Origin: Bacteroidales bacterium
GTDB taxonomy: Bacteria; Bacteroidota; Bacteroidia; Bacteroidales; F082
NCBI GenBank assembly: GCA_017645275.1
Contig: JAGCPH010000011.1
Span: forward strand, 1 to 64,000
Direction: 5' to 3'
Length of the DNA stretch: 64,000 bases
Shown piece by piece: positions 31,022 through 39,541 of this stretch (position 1 is its first letter; each line of letters opens with the position of its first letter). A program made the position numbers and the translations under genes. The notes under the pieces are model-generated. The model ran no database searches, had not been told where the DNA came from, and worked only from the letters and a program-made list of their open reading frames with translations.

Positions 31022-31624
31022 ATGAAATCTGACAACAAAATCATCATAGTGGAGCCGTCGCCTATGCTCAGTGCCGGCCTCGCACAGTATTTCGACGACT
31101 GCAAGCAGATTGCCATCGTCTCGCAGCTCGACAGCCTCGACCGACTGGAGGAAAAACTCGCTTCTTATAACCCGGAGATACTGATTATCAATCCTTTATT
31201 GGTGTCGTTCGATGCCAACGAGACCTTCCAAAGGCTCCTCCGCGACTTCCCCAATATGGCTCCAGTTGCCCTTGTCAGCTCGTTTGTCGACAAAAACATC
31301 CTCAAGCAGTTCAAGGAAACCATCGAGATGACCGACAACAAGCAAAAAGTCGTTTCAAAGGTGTTTAACTTATTGAGTGACAATAATGTGTCTCAAGAAA
31401 AATCCGAAAACGTGGAACTCTCCAACCGCGAAATCGATGTACTCGTCGCCCTCGCCAAAGGCCTTACTAACAAAGAGGTAAGCGACCGGCTGTTCATTTC
31501 GGTCCACACCGTCATCACGCACCGCAAAAACATCATCCGCAAAACCGGCATCAAATCCGTTTCCGGCCTCACTGTTTACGCCCTGCTGAACAATCTTGTG
31601 GATGAAAGCGAGATATATAAATAG
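31022..31624 (+). CDS. LuxR-family transcriptional regulator with pseudo-receiver domain
   Basis: A 200-residue protein with a receiver-like N-terminal domain (about 1-120) and a LuxR helix-turn-helix at the C terminus (LSNREIDVLVALAKGLTNKEVSDRLFISVHTVITHRKNIIRKTG). In the receiver part the phosphorylated aspartate is replaced: the strand reads EILIINPLLVSF with Asn at that position, and the acidic pair is reduced to VEPSP. It is therefore probably not controlled by a histidine kinase. Its closeness (3 bases) to the hemerythrin-domain gene suggests that the two act together, for example in a redox or NO response. The TAG stop comes from a heptamer repeat tract. Confidence 0.8.
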   Translation: MKSDNKIIIVEPSPMLSAGLAQYFDDCKQIAIVSQLDSLDRLEEKLASYNPEILIINPLLVSFDANETFQRLLRDFPNMAPVALVSSFVDKNILKQFKETIEMTDNKQKVVSKVFNLLSDNNVSQEKSENVELSNREIDVLVALAKGLTNKEVSDRLFISVHTVITHRKNIIRKTGIKSVSGLTVYALLNNLVDESEIYK

Positions 31625-31692
31625 TCTTTAGTTTCTAGTCTTTAGTAATCAACGGTTAAAAAAATAAGGACTAGCGACTAAAGACTAAAAAC
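31622..31692. repeat. Heptamer-period tracts in inverted arrangement
   Basis: Left arm TAGTCTT, TAGTTTC, TAGTCTT, TAGT (31622-31646) supplies the LuxR-gene stop codon; right arm GGACTAGCGACTAAAGACTAAAAAC (31668-31692, in sevens) is its approximate reverse complement. Together they could also form a hairpin. Confidence 0.75.
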
Positions 31693-31699
31693 TTTTTTA

Positions 31700-31707
31700 T
31701 ATCTTTG
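31700..31707 (+). promoter_or_regulatory. Bacteroidota -7 promoter element
   Basis: TATCTTTG followed by CAG, 43 bases before the T9SS protein start at 31751. Confidence 0.6.
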
Positions 31708-31750
31708 CAGTGATATTAACTACTTTTAAAACTTAAATAATTATACAACT

Positions 31751-33073
31751 ATGAAAATGATTACTCTAAAAGCCGTATTTTTTTTGTTTATCTTGGCATT
31801 GGGATACGTAACGAACGCTCAACACTGGCAAATGATTCCGACAGGTGCCACAGAAGACATCTATAATATATACTGCCTGGATGAAAACACATTATTTGCA
31901 TGCGGACAAAACGGCGTAATTTTGAAAAGTGAAGATGGTGGCGTGACTTGGCAGGAAAAACATAGAGAGACGGGTATTGATGCTCTTAGTGTCAGCTTCT
32001 CTAACAATGGAAATGGCTATTGTCTGATGGTCGGGGGGCAATTTTATATCATTAAAACAGAAGATTACGGAGAAACATGGTCTCCGGTAACACACAATTG
32101 TTCCAATACAAAATTTGTTGAAGTGAACCGGGATTTTGGCACAGCATATTGGACCGAATATGGCAAACCTGCCGAACTGCATCTTACCAATAGCGATGTT
32201 GTTTTCATCAGTCAGATTGGTTATTTGTACAGAAGCACAGATGGTGGAGCAACATTCGAATTTGTAGATCTCGGCTTTGACGAGGACAGCAAGGTATTCG
32301 CTTGTTTTGACGAGAGTCATGGCGTAGTGATTGGTTGTGAGAAAAACCATGAAAATGTGGTTAAAATATGGATAACTGATGATTATGGCGAAACCTGGGA
32401 GAATAAAACTAATTGCGAGTTCTCCTCTTGCGTAATATCATCGGTTTGTTTTAAAGATGAAGACCATATAAAAATATATGGAGAGTTCTATGATATAGAC
32501 GGACATTTTCATAATATAATAGAAACAATTAATCGTTTTGAAACCATTACGATGACAAAATCGGATGATTTAAATACAGCCGGCTTTTTTGATATAGATT
32601 TTGCTGACGAGCGTGGCTGTTATATCACCAGCATTGAATTTGATAAGGATCCATATATCGAAAGTGGAGCGTCTGTTTCGGAAGACGGTGGAATGTCATG
32701 GTGCGAGGCGTCGCATGGCCTTGATAATGGGGATTTTATGTATGATGTAACTGTTTTTGACACCACATTCTTGATTGCGTCACAAAAAGGCAAAATATAC
32801 AAATTTGACAACAGCCCGTTACAAGATATAGAGGAAAACCATATAGAAATCAGTATTTTCCCCAATCCAGCCCAGAACACCGTCAGCATCACGTTTCCCG
32901 ATGGTGCCGGCTTCCAGTCGGTCGAGATCCACGCCATCGACGGCCGTTTGGTGCAATCGCAGATTTCGAATTTCGAGACCGTGAACATGTCAAACCTCGA
33001 ATCTGGGGTTTATATCATGAAAGTGAATATGGCTGATGGCAGGAATTATACAGAAAGAATACTGAAAGAGTAG
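31751..33073 (+). CDS. T9SS-exported YCF48/BNR-like repeat protein
   Basis: A 440-residue secreted protein: signal peptide (cleavage near TNAQ), then a beta-propeller-like body with repeated Asp-box-type motifs (SEDGGVTWQEK, TEDYGETWSPV, STDGGATFEFV, TDDYGETWENK, SEDGGMSWCEA), and a type A T9SS sorting domain (ISIFPNPAQNTVSI to ERILKE). Such proteins bind or process surface polymers, but Asp boxes alone do not show enzyme activity. The first 1070 bases are visibly AT-richer than the last 220 bases, which encode the sorting domain in the codon style of neighbours. Convergent with the M23 gene with two bases between stops. Confidence 0.75.
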   Translation: MKMITLKAVFFLFILALGYVTNAQHWQMIPTGATEDIYNIYCLDENTLFACGQNGVILKSEDGGVTWQEKHRETGIDALSVSFSNNGNGYCLMVGGQFYIIKTEDYGETWSPVTHNCSNTKFVEVNRDFGTAYWTEYGKPAELHLTNSDVVFISQIGYLYRSTDGGATFEFVDLGFDEDSKVFACFDESHGVVIGCEKNHENVVKIWITDDYGETWENKTNCEFSSCVISSVCFKDEDHIKIYGEFYDIDGHFHNIIETINRFETITMTKSDDLNTAGFFDIDFADERGCYITSIEFDKDPYIESGASVSEDGGMSWCEASHGLDNGDFMYDVTVFDTTFLIASQKGKIYKFDNSPLQDIEENHIEISIFPNPAQNTVSITFPDGAGFQSVEIHAIDGRLVQSQISNFETVNMSNLESGVYIMKVNMADGRNYTERILKE

Positions 33074-33075
33074 TT

Positions 33076-34296
33076 TTAGTGTTCATTCAGCACCACCATC
33101 AGCGAATCGACATTTTTCTTAAACGCCTCCATATTCTCGCTCTTCACCGGCTCCGCACTCGGTGACTTGAACTTCAGCGGGTCGATGTAGGTGCCGTTTT
33201 TTTGTAACCTGAAGTCGAGATGCGGCCCAGTCGAGGCTCCCGTGCTGCCCACATAACCAATCGTCTGGCCTTGTTTCACTTTTGCGCCTTGAGAAACACC
33301 CTTCGCAAAGCCCTTCAAATGCATGTAAGTGGTCGTGTACGTGCTGTTATGTTTGATTTTGATATAGTTGCCGCCACCTTTCGTGTCCCAGCCTTTGGCT
33401 ATGACAGTGCCGTCACCAATGGATTGTACAGGCGTCCCAATCGGCGCCGCGTAATCCACCCCGTGATGCGGCCTCACTACATGATACACCGGATGCATCC
33501 TGCCATTAGAGAAGGTCGAGCTGATACGACGGTAGTTCAACGGCGCCTTCAAAAAAGCCTTGCGCAAATTGTCGCCGTTCTCATCAAAATATTCTTTTTT
33601 GCCGTCCTGCTCAAACCTGAAGGCATATTTGCCATAGCCGTTGTTCTTGAAATACGAGGCATACACATTGCCGATGCCGTAAGGCACCGTGTCGCCCACG
33701 ATGTATCTCTTCTCAAAAATCACCTTGCACGAATCGCCTGGCTGGATGCCGAAGAAGTCAATCGTCCAAGCGTAAATGTCTGATAATTCGAGGATTAGGT
33801 CAGCGCTGCAGCCTGCTTCCGCCATGGCGTTCCACAGACTCGATTTTATCTCAACTCCCACGTGCTCAATCTCCGTGATGACCTCTTTTTCGCCTCTCCA
33901 CGCTGATAATGAATCGGTTAGCTGAAAAACAGCGTAATTCGTTCTGTCGATTTCATAAATCCAATACTTCGCCTGCGGAATGCTGTCACGCGACAACAAA
34001 AATGTGTATTTGTTCCCGACCTTGATCTTCCTCACGTCGAAAACATTGCGGTGGTCCCTGTCGATGTGATGTATGGTCTTTTGGCTTACACCTTCTCTTG
34101 ATAATATGGTTCCCAAAAACTCGTTTTTCTTGACGCAATCTTCCTTTACGTCAAGCGAATCGATGCAGATGCCGTACAAATAAACCGGCTCGGGCTTTGC
34201 TTTCCTGGATTCTTTCTTGCTTCCAGAATTGTCATTCCCGCCTCCGCAGGAAAACAAAAACAACAATACTATCAAAAATGGTGTTAATTTTTTCAT
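33076..34296 (-). CDS. M23 family metallopeptidase lipoprotein
   Basis: A 406-residue envelope protein. The signal peptide ends in a lipobox (LFLFSCGGG), so it is lipid-anchored. The C-terminal LytM/M23 domain has HHGVDYAAPIGTPV and THKGF-like/GPHLDFRLQ zinc-binding motifs, so it should cut peptidoglycan cross-links or activate another hydrolase. The middle region contains LysM/OapA-like stretches (KYTFLLSRD, PGDSCKVIFEKRYI). An in-frame extension to 34359 passes through a family A repeat (VETCHGASLH) and is rejected as the start; the ATG at 34296 gives a perfect signal peptide. It follows iorA and iorB on the same strand. Confidence 0.85.
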   Translation of the reverse strand: MKKLTPFLIVLLFLFSCGGGNDNSGSKKESRKAKPEPVYLYGICIDSLDVKEDCVKKNEFLGTILSREGVSQKTIHHIDRDHRNVFDVRKIKVGNKYTFLLSRDSIPQAKYWIYEIDRTNYAVFQLTDSLSAWRGEKEVITEIEHVGVEIKSSLWNAMAEAGCSADLILELSDIYAWTIDFFGIQPGDSCKVIFEKRYIVGDTVPYGIGNVYASYFKNNGYGKYAFRFEQDGKKEYFDENGDNLRKAFLKAPLNYRRISSTFSNGRMHPVYHVVRPHHGVDYAAPIGTPVQSIGDGTVIAKGWDTKGGGNYIKIKHNSTYTTTYMHLKGFAKGVSQGAKVKQGQTIGYVGSTGASTGPHLDFRLQKNGTYIDPLKFKSPSAEPVKSENMEAFKKNVDSLMVVLNEH

Positions 34297-34322
34297 AATG
34301 ATTTTAATTGTATTAATCGAAT

Positions 34323-34350
34323 GTAGAGACGCGCCATGGCACGTCTCTAC
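34323..34350. repeat. Palindromic repeat family A, intergenic
   Basis: GTAGAGACGCGCCATGGC plus ACGTCTCTAC, identical to the copy inside the methyltransferase at 17602-17629. Confidence 0.9.
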
Positions 34351-34384
34351 AATTATCAATTGTCAATTATCAATTGTCAATTAT
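34351..34384. repeat. Heptamer-period tract, unit CAATTAT/CAATTGT
   Basis: CAATTAT, CAATTGT, CAATTAT, CAATTGT, CAATTAT in alternation. On the minus strand it provides the TAA stop codon (34381-34383) of iorB. Confidence 0.8.
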
Positions 34385-34953
34385 TTCTTTGTCGCAGCCT
34401 CGTATCCCGCTCTCACTGCCTTGATGTTAAGGTCAACCACATCCTGGCCTTTCTTGCCGAAGATATGTGTAATGGCCTCTTCCACCTTGCTGAGCTCGAT
34501 GCCGAGATAAGGGATGGTGGCTCCGAGAAGCACCATGTTGGAACGTGCCTTGAGTTGTTTGGCAATCTCGCTGGCATCGAACGACACCACATGAGGGAGC
34601 TTCTTCAACTCGGCATACACCTTCTCGATGTCAGGGTAGTTGCTAATGTTGACGAACGGGTCGGAGTTGGTTACCACCCAGCCTTCCTTGCTGAGCCATG
34701 GCAGATAGCGCAAAGCCTCCATCGGCTCGCTCGACAAGATGATGTCGGCCTTGCCTTCAGGAATGACATCGGCGAAGATGGGCTCGTCTGACAAACGCAG
34801 GTGCGAGAACACCGAGCCGCCACGCTGTGACATGCCGTGGATTTCCGATTGTTTCAGGTTCATGCCCATGTTGAGGGCAGCATCTGAGATGATTTTGGCA
34901 ACTGACACGATGCCGTCACCGCCAACACCACACAAAACGATATCTTTTTTCAT
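34381..34953 (-). CDS. iorB: Indolepyruvate ferredoxin oxidoreductase, beta subunit
   Basis: A 190-residue gamma-type domain of 2-oxoacid:ferredoxin oxidoreductases. The N terminus DIVLCGVGGDGIVSVAKIISDAAL and QSEIHGMSQRGGSVFSHLRLSD are characteristic of IorB. With IorA it oxidatively decarboxylates aryl pyruvates from aromatic amino acid transamination to aryl acetyl-CoA (and may run in reverse in anaerobes), using ferredoxin. It lies 42 bases downstream of iorA. The stop codon is within a CAATTAT heptamer tract. Confidence 0.9.
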   Translation of the reverse strand: MKKDIVLCGVGGDGIVSVAKIISDAALNMGMNLKQSEIHGMSQRGGSVFSHLRLSDEPIFADVIPEGKADIILSSEPMEALRYLPWLSKEGWVVTNSDPFVNISNYPDIEKVYAELKKLPHVVSFDASEIAKQLKARSNMVLLGATIPYLGIELSKVEEAITHIFGKKGQDVVDLNIKAVRAGYEAATKK

Positions 34954-34969
34954 ATTTTTCTGGATTTAA

Positions 34970-34995
34970 GAATTCAAAATTTAAAATTCAAACAT
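34970..34995. repeat. Short AT-rich heptamer tract between iorA and iorB
   Basis: AATTC, AAAATTT, AAAATTC, AAACATT, T with seven-base spacing. It ends at the base before the iorA stop codon. Confidence 0.5.
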
Positions 34996-36576
34996 TTATT
35001 TCTTTAAATGTTTCTTCAACTCGACGATGCATGTGCGGTGAGGTATGATCACAGAAACACCGTTGTAATTCACTTCTTCTTCAATGATCCTCACGTTCTC
35101 GTCATGGTTCTTTGGCAGCGGAACGATGTCGCGGATGTGTTCTGGCTCCACGCCGAGACCTTCGCAGATGCGGCGGATCTTGTTGTGTGCCGACGAAGGC
35201 TGACCGCCTGTCATAGCTGTGATGTCGTTGTCGAGAATCATCACCACGACGTTGGCTTTCTCGTTTACGCAGTCCATGAGACCTGTCAAGCCGCTGTGGC
35301 CGAAGGTGCCGTCGCCGATGACCGCCACGCTCGGGAAGATACCCACTTCGCTAGCGCCCTTGGCCATGGTGATTGATGCACCCATACACACTGTGGTGTT
35401 GATGGCACCCATGTTGAAGCCTAAAGTGTAGCATCCGATATCGCCGAACACCTTGCCACCCTTATGGTTGGCCATCACCTCATTCAAGGCGGTGTAGCTG
35501 TCGACGTGTGGGCAGCCCTGGCAGAGCGCAGGAGGACGGTTGGTAACGACTTCAGGTACTGCTAAAGTTGCCTCACTCTTCATTCCCAATGCCTTTGCCA
35601 CCTTCTCAGCGTTGAGCTCTCCGTCACGGCGGATGGTCTCGTCAAGACGTCCCATCACTTTCTTTCCCTTGCCGAGGAAGCCCTTGATGTGCTCCTCAAC
35701 GAAAGGCTGACCGTCTTCCAAGACGAGGATTTCGTCGCACTCGTCGTATAACTTGTTAAGCATGTCAAATGGCAGCGGATATTGTGTAATCTTCACCACT
35801 GGATATGGGCATTTTCCATCAGGGAAGTTCTCCATCAGGTAGTTGTATGCTATACCTGTAGTGATGATGCCAAGGTTCTTCTTCGGACCATCGATGTATT
35901 TGTTATATCCTGATTTCTCTGAAGCTTCGGTGAACTTAGGCTGCTTGTCGATGAGGTCGCGATACAGACGTTTTGCGTTAGCTGGAAGGAGCACGAACGA
36001 CTTCGCGTCGGCTGGCTCGGTGAGCTCGTTCTGCTTGCGTGTAGGTCTCAACTCAACACCGGCGCGGCTGTGTGCCAGACGTGTAGGAATACGGTAAAGC
36101 ACCGGAGTGCCAAGCTGCTCGCTCAAATCAAATCCATAATGTACCATGTCGTAAGCCTCTTGCTGGTTTGAAGGCTCCAACATCGGTATCATGGCCCAGT
36201 GACCATAAAAACGGCTGTCTTGCTCGTCCTGCGATGAGAACATGCTAGGATCGTCGGCAACAACTATCAAAACGCCCTTAGTTCCAATGATGGCGGCATT
36301 CATAAACGGGTCACCACAAACGTTAAGACCGACATGTTTCATACATGTCATGGCGCGTTTTCCTGCATAAGCCACACCTATGGAAGCCTCAAGAGCTGTC
36401 TTCTCATTGGCACACCAGTTGGCCCTGACACCGAGCTCCTTGGCCTGTTTAGAGTTAATGACATACTCCGTAATCTGTGTGGAAGGAGTGCCTGGATAAC
36501 TGTTGATGGCACTGCCTCCGGCATCAATAAAGCCCTGCGCAATGGCCTCATCACCAAGTAATAAGATTTTCTTCAT
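34996..36576 (-). CDS. iorA: Indolepyruvate ferredoxin oxidoreductase, alpha subunit
   Basis: A 526-residue thiamine pyrophosphate enzyme. The N-terminal pyrimidine-binding domain begins LLLGDEAIAQGFIDAGGSAINSYPGTPSTQI and includes NWCANEKTALEASIGVAYAGKRAMTCMKHVGLNV; the pyrophosphate-binding domain has VIGDGTFGHSGLTGLM with the following ILDN. CQGCPHVDSY lies between them. The archaeal-type IorA ends in a ferredoxin-like domain with two 4Fe-4S clusters; here the protein ends IPHRTCIVELKKHLKK with only one cysteine, so that domain is absent. Electron transfer must then use another cluster protein. A promoter-like element is at 36622-36629. Confidence 0.88.
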   Translation of the reverse strand: MKKILLLGDEAIAQGFIDAGGSAINSYPGTPSTQITEYVINSKQAKELGVRANWCANEKTALEASIGVAYAGKRAMTCMKHVGLNVCGDPFMNAAIIGTKGVLIVVADDPSMFSSQDEQDSRFYGHWAMIPMLEPSNQQEAYDMVHYGFDLSEQLGTPVLYRIPTRLAHSRAGVELRPTRKQNELTEPADAKSFVLLPANAKRLYRDLIDKQPKFTEASEKSGYNKYIDGPKKNLGIITTGIAYNYLMENFPDGKCPYPVVKITQYPLPFDMLNKLYDECDEILVLEDGQPFVEEHIKGFLGKGKKVMGRLDETIRRDGELNAEKVAKALGMKSEATLAVPEVVTNRPPALCQGCPHVDSYTALNEVMANHKGGKVFGDIGCYTLGFNMGAINTTVCMGASITMAKGASEVGIFPSVAVIGDGTFGHSGLTGLMDCVNEKANVVVMILDNDITAMTGGQPSSAHNKIRRICEGLGVEPEHIRDIVPLPKNHDENVRIIEEEVNYNGVSVIIPHRTCIVELKKHLKK

Positions 36577-36621
36577 GTTAAATGTATTTAATATTTACTG
36601 ATTCCTATTTTTATAATTCGG

Positions 36622-36629
36622 CAAATTTA
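36622..36629 (-). promoter_or_regulatory. Bacteroidota -7 promoter element for iorA (minus strand)
   Basis: CAAATTTA, read TAAATTTG on the minus strand, 46 bases upstream of the iorA start. Confidence 0.5.
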
Positions 36630-36708
36630 TGAAATTTTTTTCAATTGGCAATGCGTTTTTCAATAAAAATAAATAAAATTTATTTGTTGCGCGTATTAAA
36701 AAAATGTG

Positions 36709-36716
36709 TATATTTG
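36709..36716 (+). promoter_or_regulatory. Bacteroidota -7 promoter element
   Basis: TATATTTG followed by CAG, 18 bases before the ATG at 36734; it excludes the apparent earlier start at 36704. Confidence 0.6.
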
Positions 36717-36733
36717 CAGTTTCAAACGTAGTG

Positions 36734-38515
36734 ATGAAAAAGCTTATAACACCCGACGATCTGATACGGTACTTCAAATGGAGCCCGCTGACAAAGCCTC
36801 TTGTGGCTTTGGCATTGAATATCATGGGCTTCCGTAAGATAAACCGCCTGTATTCTCCTTCTGCCGACCTCAAAAACAAGGAGTTTACAATGGATATGTT
36901 GCGTATATATAACACTACATACGATGTCAGCGCAAACGAGCTGAGCAGCATCCCGAAAGAGGGGCCGTTCATGCTCGTGTGCAACCATCCTTTTGGAGCC
37001 ATCGAAGGAATCATCCTTTACGACGCTATCGCCAACGTGCGCCCCGACTTCAAAATCATGGCCAATTTCATCCTCGGCTTCATCCCTAATTTGAAAGATG
37101 TGTTCTTCTCCGTCAACCCGTTCGAGAACAACCCTGAGTTCGGCGGAAGCACCAACGGCATCAAACAATCGCTGACACAACTCAAAGAAGGTCACGGACT
37201 TGGAGTGTTCCCGGCTGGCGAAGTGGCCCGTTACCACGGACATAGCTACCCTGAGGATATCGAATGGTCACCATCTATTGCGAAGATAATCCAGAAGACA
37301 AAAGTGCCAGTAATTCCTGTCTATTTCGACGGAAACAACTCGCATAAGTTCTATTTCTGGGCTAAGATATATACCAAGTTGGCTACTGTGCGCCTCGTGA
37401 AAGAGCTGCTCAACAAGCGCAACAAGAAGATTATCATGAAGATAGGTAAGCCTATACTTCCTGCCGAGGTGGCGCAATACGAGACACCGGAAGCATTGGC
37501 TGCATATCTCAAAAACCGCAGCTACGCACTGCAGGCCAACATCGTCGATGAGAAGAAGCCTTTCCGCTCACGTGTGTCCGACCCTATCGACGCCCCGTTC
37601 AGAGCTTCGTCATTGGCACGCGAGCTCCTCGCAATACGTGAGAAGTCATTGCTGTTCACGACAGCCGACTTTGAGTGCTATCTCGCTGACTATGAAGACA
37701 TCCCGCATGTGATGCACGAGATGGGACGCCGCCGTGAAGAGGCATTCCGCGCAGTGGGCGAGGGCACAGGCAAGAGCATCGACACCGACAACTACGACAC
37801 CTATTATAAACATCTTATCCTCTGGGATACTAAAGAACAGACAATAGCCGGCGGCTACCGCATCGGTCTCGGCAACGAGATCTATGAGAAATATGGTGCC
37901 CGCGGATTCTATGTCGACTCGCTGTTCAATATCGACCCTAAGTTTGAGCCTTATCTCAAAGAGACTATCGAACTCGGCCGTTCATTCGTGTCAGTCGATT
38001 ATCAAAAGGATCTGATGCCTCTGTTGCTGCTCCTCAAAGGCCTCATGGAGACAATCATGCGTCATCCGGATATGAACTACTTCATAGGACCTGTCAGCAT
38101 CAGCAGCTGGTACCCTAAGTTCTACCAGAGCCTCATGGTGTATTACGTTAAGACAAAACACACCAATGAGGAGATGACACAGCTGTTCCACCCGAAAACG
38201 CCGTTCGTGCCTAACTTCAACAAGTGCGACATCGACGTCCTGATGGAGAAAAACATGGAAACCGTCGACAAGTTCGACCGTTATCTCATGAAACTCAGCA
38301 ATGGCGACTACCGTATGCCGACCCTCTTTAAGAAATATCTCAAGATTAACTCTAAGTTCTTGTGTTTCAACGTCGACCCTGACTTCAACGACACCCTCGA
38401 CGGCCTTCTGCTGTTGAAGTTCACCGACTACCCGAAGGACGAACTCGACATGATGCTCAAAGATGTCCCGGAGGAAAACCGTCCAGCATACTACAAACGT
38501 TTCGGTAAAGAATAA
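36734..38515 (+). CDS. Bifunctional OlsF-like aminolipid synthase (O-acyltransferase fused to GNAT N-acyltransferase)
   Basis: A 593-residue fusion. Residues about 1-275 are a PlsC-like O-acyltransferase with the block LVCNHPFGAIEGIILYDA and GVFPAGEVARYHG. Residues about 310-593 are an OlsB/GlsB-like GNAT domain (ADFECYLADYEDIPHVMHEMGRRREEAFRAVGEGTGKSID, IELGRSFVSVDYQKDLMPLLLLLKG). This order is that of OlsF, in which the C-terminal half N-acylates ornithine and the N-terminal half adds the second acyl chain. The start at 36734 follows the promoter. It is a second aminolipid system next to the separate GlsA/GlsB pair at 28.2-30.0 kb. Head group unknown. Confidence 0.75.
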   Translation: MKKLITPDDLIRYFKWSPLTKPLVALALNIMGFRKINRLYSPSADLKNKEFTMDMLRIYNTTYDVSANELSSIPKEGPFMLVCNHPFGAIEGIILYDAIANVRPDFKIMANFILGFIPNLKDVFFSVNPFENNPEFGGSTNGIKQSLTQLKEGHGLGVFPAGEVARYHGHSYPEDIEWSPSIAKIIQKTKVPVIPVYFDGNNSHKFYFWAKIYTKLATVRLVKELLNKRNKKIIMKIGKPILPAEVAQYETPEALAAYLKNRSYALQANIVDEKKPFRSRVSDPIDAPFRASSLARELLAIREKSLLFTTADFECYLADYEDIPHVMHEMGRRREEAFRAVGEGTGKSIDTDNYDTYYKHLILWDTKEQTIAGGYRIGLGNEIYEKYGARGFYVDSLFNIDPKFEPYLKETIELGRSFVSVDYQKDLMPLLLLLKGLMETIMRHPDMNYFIGPVSISSWYPKFYQSLMVYYVKTKHTNEEMTQLFHPKTPFVPNFNKCDIDVLMEKNMETVDKFDRYLMKLSNGDYRMPTLFKKYLKINSKFLCFNVDPDFNDTLDGLLLLKFTDYPKDELDMMLKDVPEENRPAYYKRFGKE

Positions 38516-38641
38516 ACCGTCATTTTGTCATTATTTTTCATTTTTGATGCAGCAAAACCGGAAATTTTTCGTTATTAAGACGAAAAAAGCCACTTTGGCA
38601 TGATATTTGATGGGTTATTAATGAATTAACATTTAATCACT

Positions 38642-39112
38642 ATGGAAGGAAATAAAGTATTGTACCGTTCACGTAGAAATCGAGTGATTGCAGGCGTTTG
38701 CGCCGGCCTCGCCGACTATTTCAACATCGACATCTCACTGATGCGAGTGCTGTTTTTTGTGGCTCTGCTATGCGGCAGCTTCGGCTTCTGGATGTATGTC
38801 ATCCTCTGGATCGTAGTCCCGGAAGAGAACATCATCGGACCTGGCACCAACGATCAGTATCGCAGCCAGAATACTAACTATGGCGAGACGATCGACATCA
38901 CCCCAAATGAGGAAGGCGAACCTAACAATGAAAAAAAATCCGTTAGCGGTGCGATGATCGCCAGCTTGATACTGATTTTCATCGGACTGGTGGCACTCAT
39001 CGACAACTTCACGTCGCTCGCCTGGGTATGGAAACTGTGGCCTGTGCCGCTTATCATGATAGGTGTGATTATTCTTATGAACTCTTTAAAAAACAACAAC
39101 AATGAGCAATAA
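38642..39112 (+). CDS. PspC domain membrane protein
   Basis: A 156-residue protein. The PspC domain is at the N terminus (LYRSRRNRVIAGVCAGLADYFNIDISLMRVLFFVALLCGSFGFWMYVILWIVVPEE), with the family's RxIaGVcaGla motif followed by a helix. A linker and a C-terminal pair of helices (MIASLILIFIGLVALIDNF, LWPVPLIMIGVIILM) resemble the LiaF transmembrane unit. Proteins of this kind sense or respond to envelope stress. Its 3' end overlaps the start of the next gene by 11 bases, so they are coupled. Confidence 0.85.
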   Translation: MEGNKVLYRSRRNRVIAGVCAGLADYFNIDISLMRVLFFVALLCGSFGFWMYVILWIVVPEENIIGPGTNDQYRSQNTNYGETIDITPNEEGEPNNEKKSVSGAMIASLILIFIGLVALIDNFTSLAWVWKLWPVPLIMIGVIILMNSLKNNNNEQ

Positions 39113-39449
39113 CGAGAACAAAAAAGACGACGGCTTCGGCAAAGGACTGACATTGATAATCATAGGTGTTATAGCCTTGCTTATAACATTCTTCGATTTC
39201 GAAATCGACTGGCATGTGCTGGGCAAGATGTGGCCTGTGTTGCTGATAATCATCGGCGTGTGCATCATGCCTATCAACAAATGGATCAGGACCGTGATTG
39301 CCCTGATTTTGCTGGCAGTAGGCGCCGTGGCATACAACCAGAAAGCCGATGTCACTAGAGTCAATAACAAGACGGAATATCGTTCAAAATGCACTCGAGT
39401 CATTATCGATAATGATTTAGATGACGACGATGATTTCGACAACGATTGA
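39102..39449 (+). CDS. LiaF-like small membrane protein
   Basis: A 115-residue protein with three predicted helices (GLTLIIIGVIALLITFFDFEI, MWPVLLIIIGVCIMPI, TVIALILLAVGAVAYN) separated by a DIDWHVLGKMWPVLLI motif that resembles the C-terminal helices of the preceding PspC protein. It ends in a strongly acidic tail (DDDDDFDND). The overlap with pspC indicates that both are made together; a joint role in envelope-stress sensing is inferred. Confidence 0.7.
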   Translation: MSNNENKKDDGFGKGLTLIIIGVIALLITFFDFEIDWHVLGKMWPVLLIIIGVCIMPINKWIRTVIALILLAVGAVAYNQKADVTRVNNKTEYRSKCTRVIIDNDLDDDDDFDND

Positions 39450-39490
39450 TAAAAACATTCAAAAACAATATAAACATTAACAATTTCCCG

Positions 39491-39519
39491 GTAAAGACGC
39501 GATTCATCGCGTCTCTTAC
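39491..39519. repeat. Palindromic repeat family A, intergenic
   Basis: GTAAAGACGCGATTCATCGC plus GTCTCTTAC, 29 bp, upstream of the DnaJ-family gene and transcribed with it if the PspC transcript continues. Confidence 0.85.
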
Positions 39520-39541
39520 TATATATTAGGAGGTAAAAAGT

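Noticed and set aside
34297..34359. N-terminal extension of the M23 lipoprotein through a family A repeat
   Set aside because: It would bury the lipoprotein signal peptide; the ATG at 34296 gives a normal signal sequence. So this repeat is counted as intergenic.
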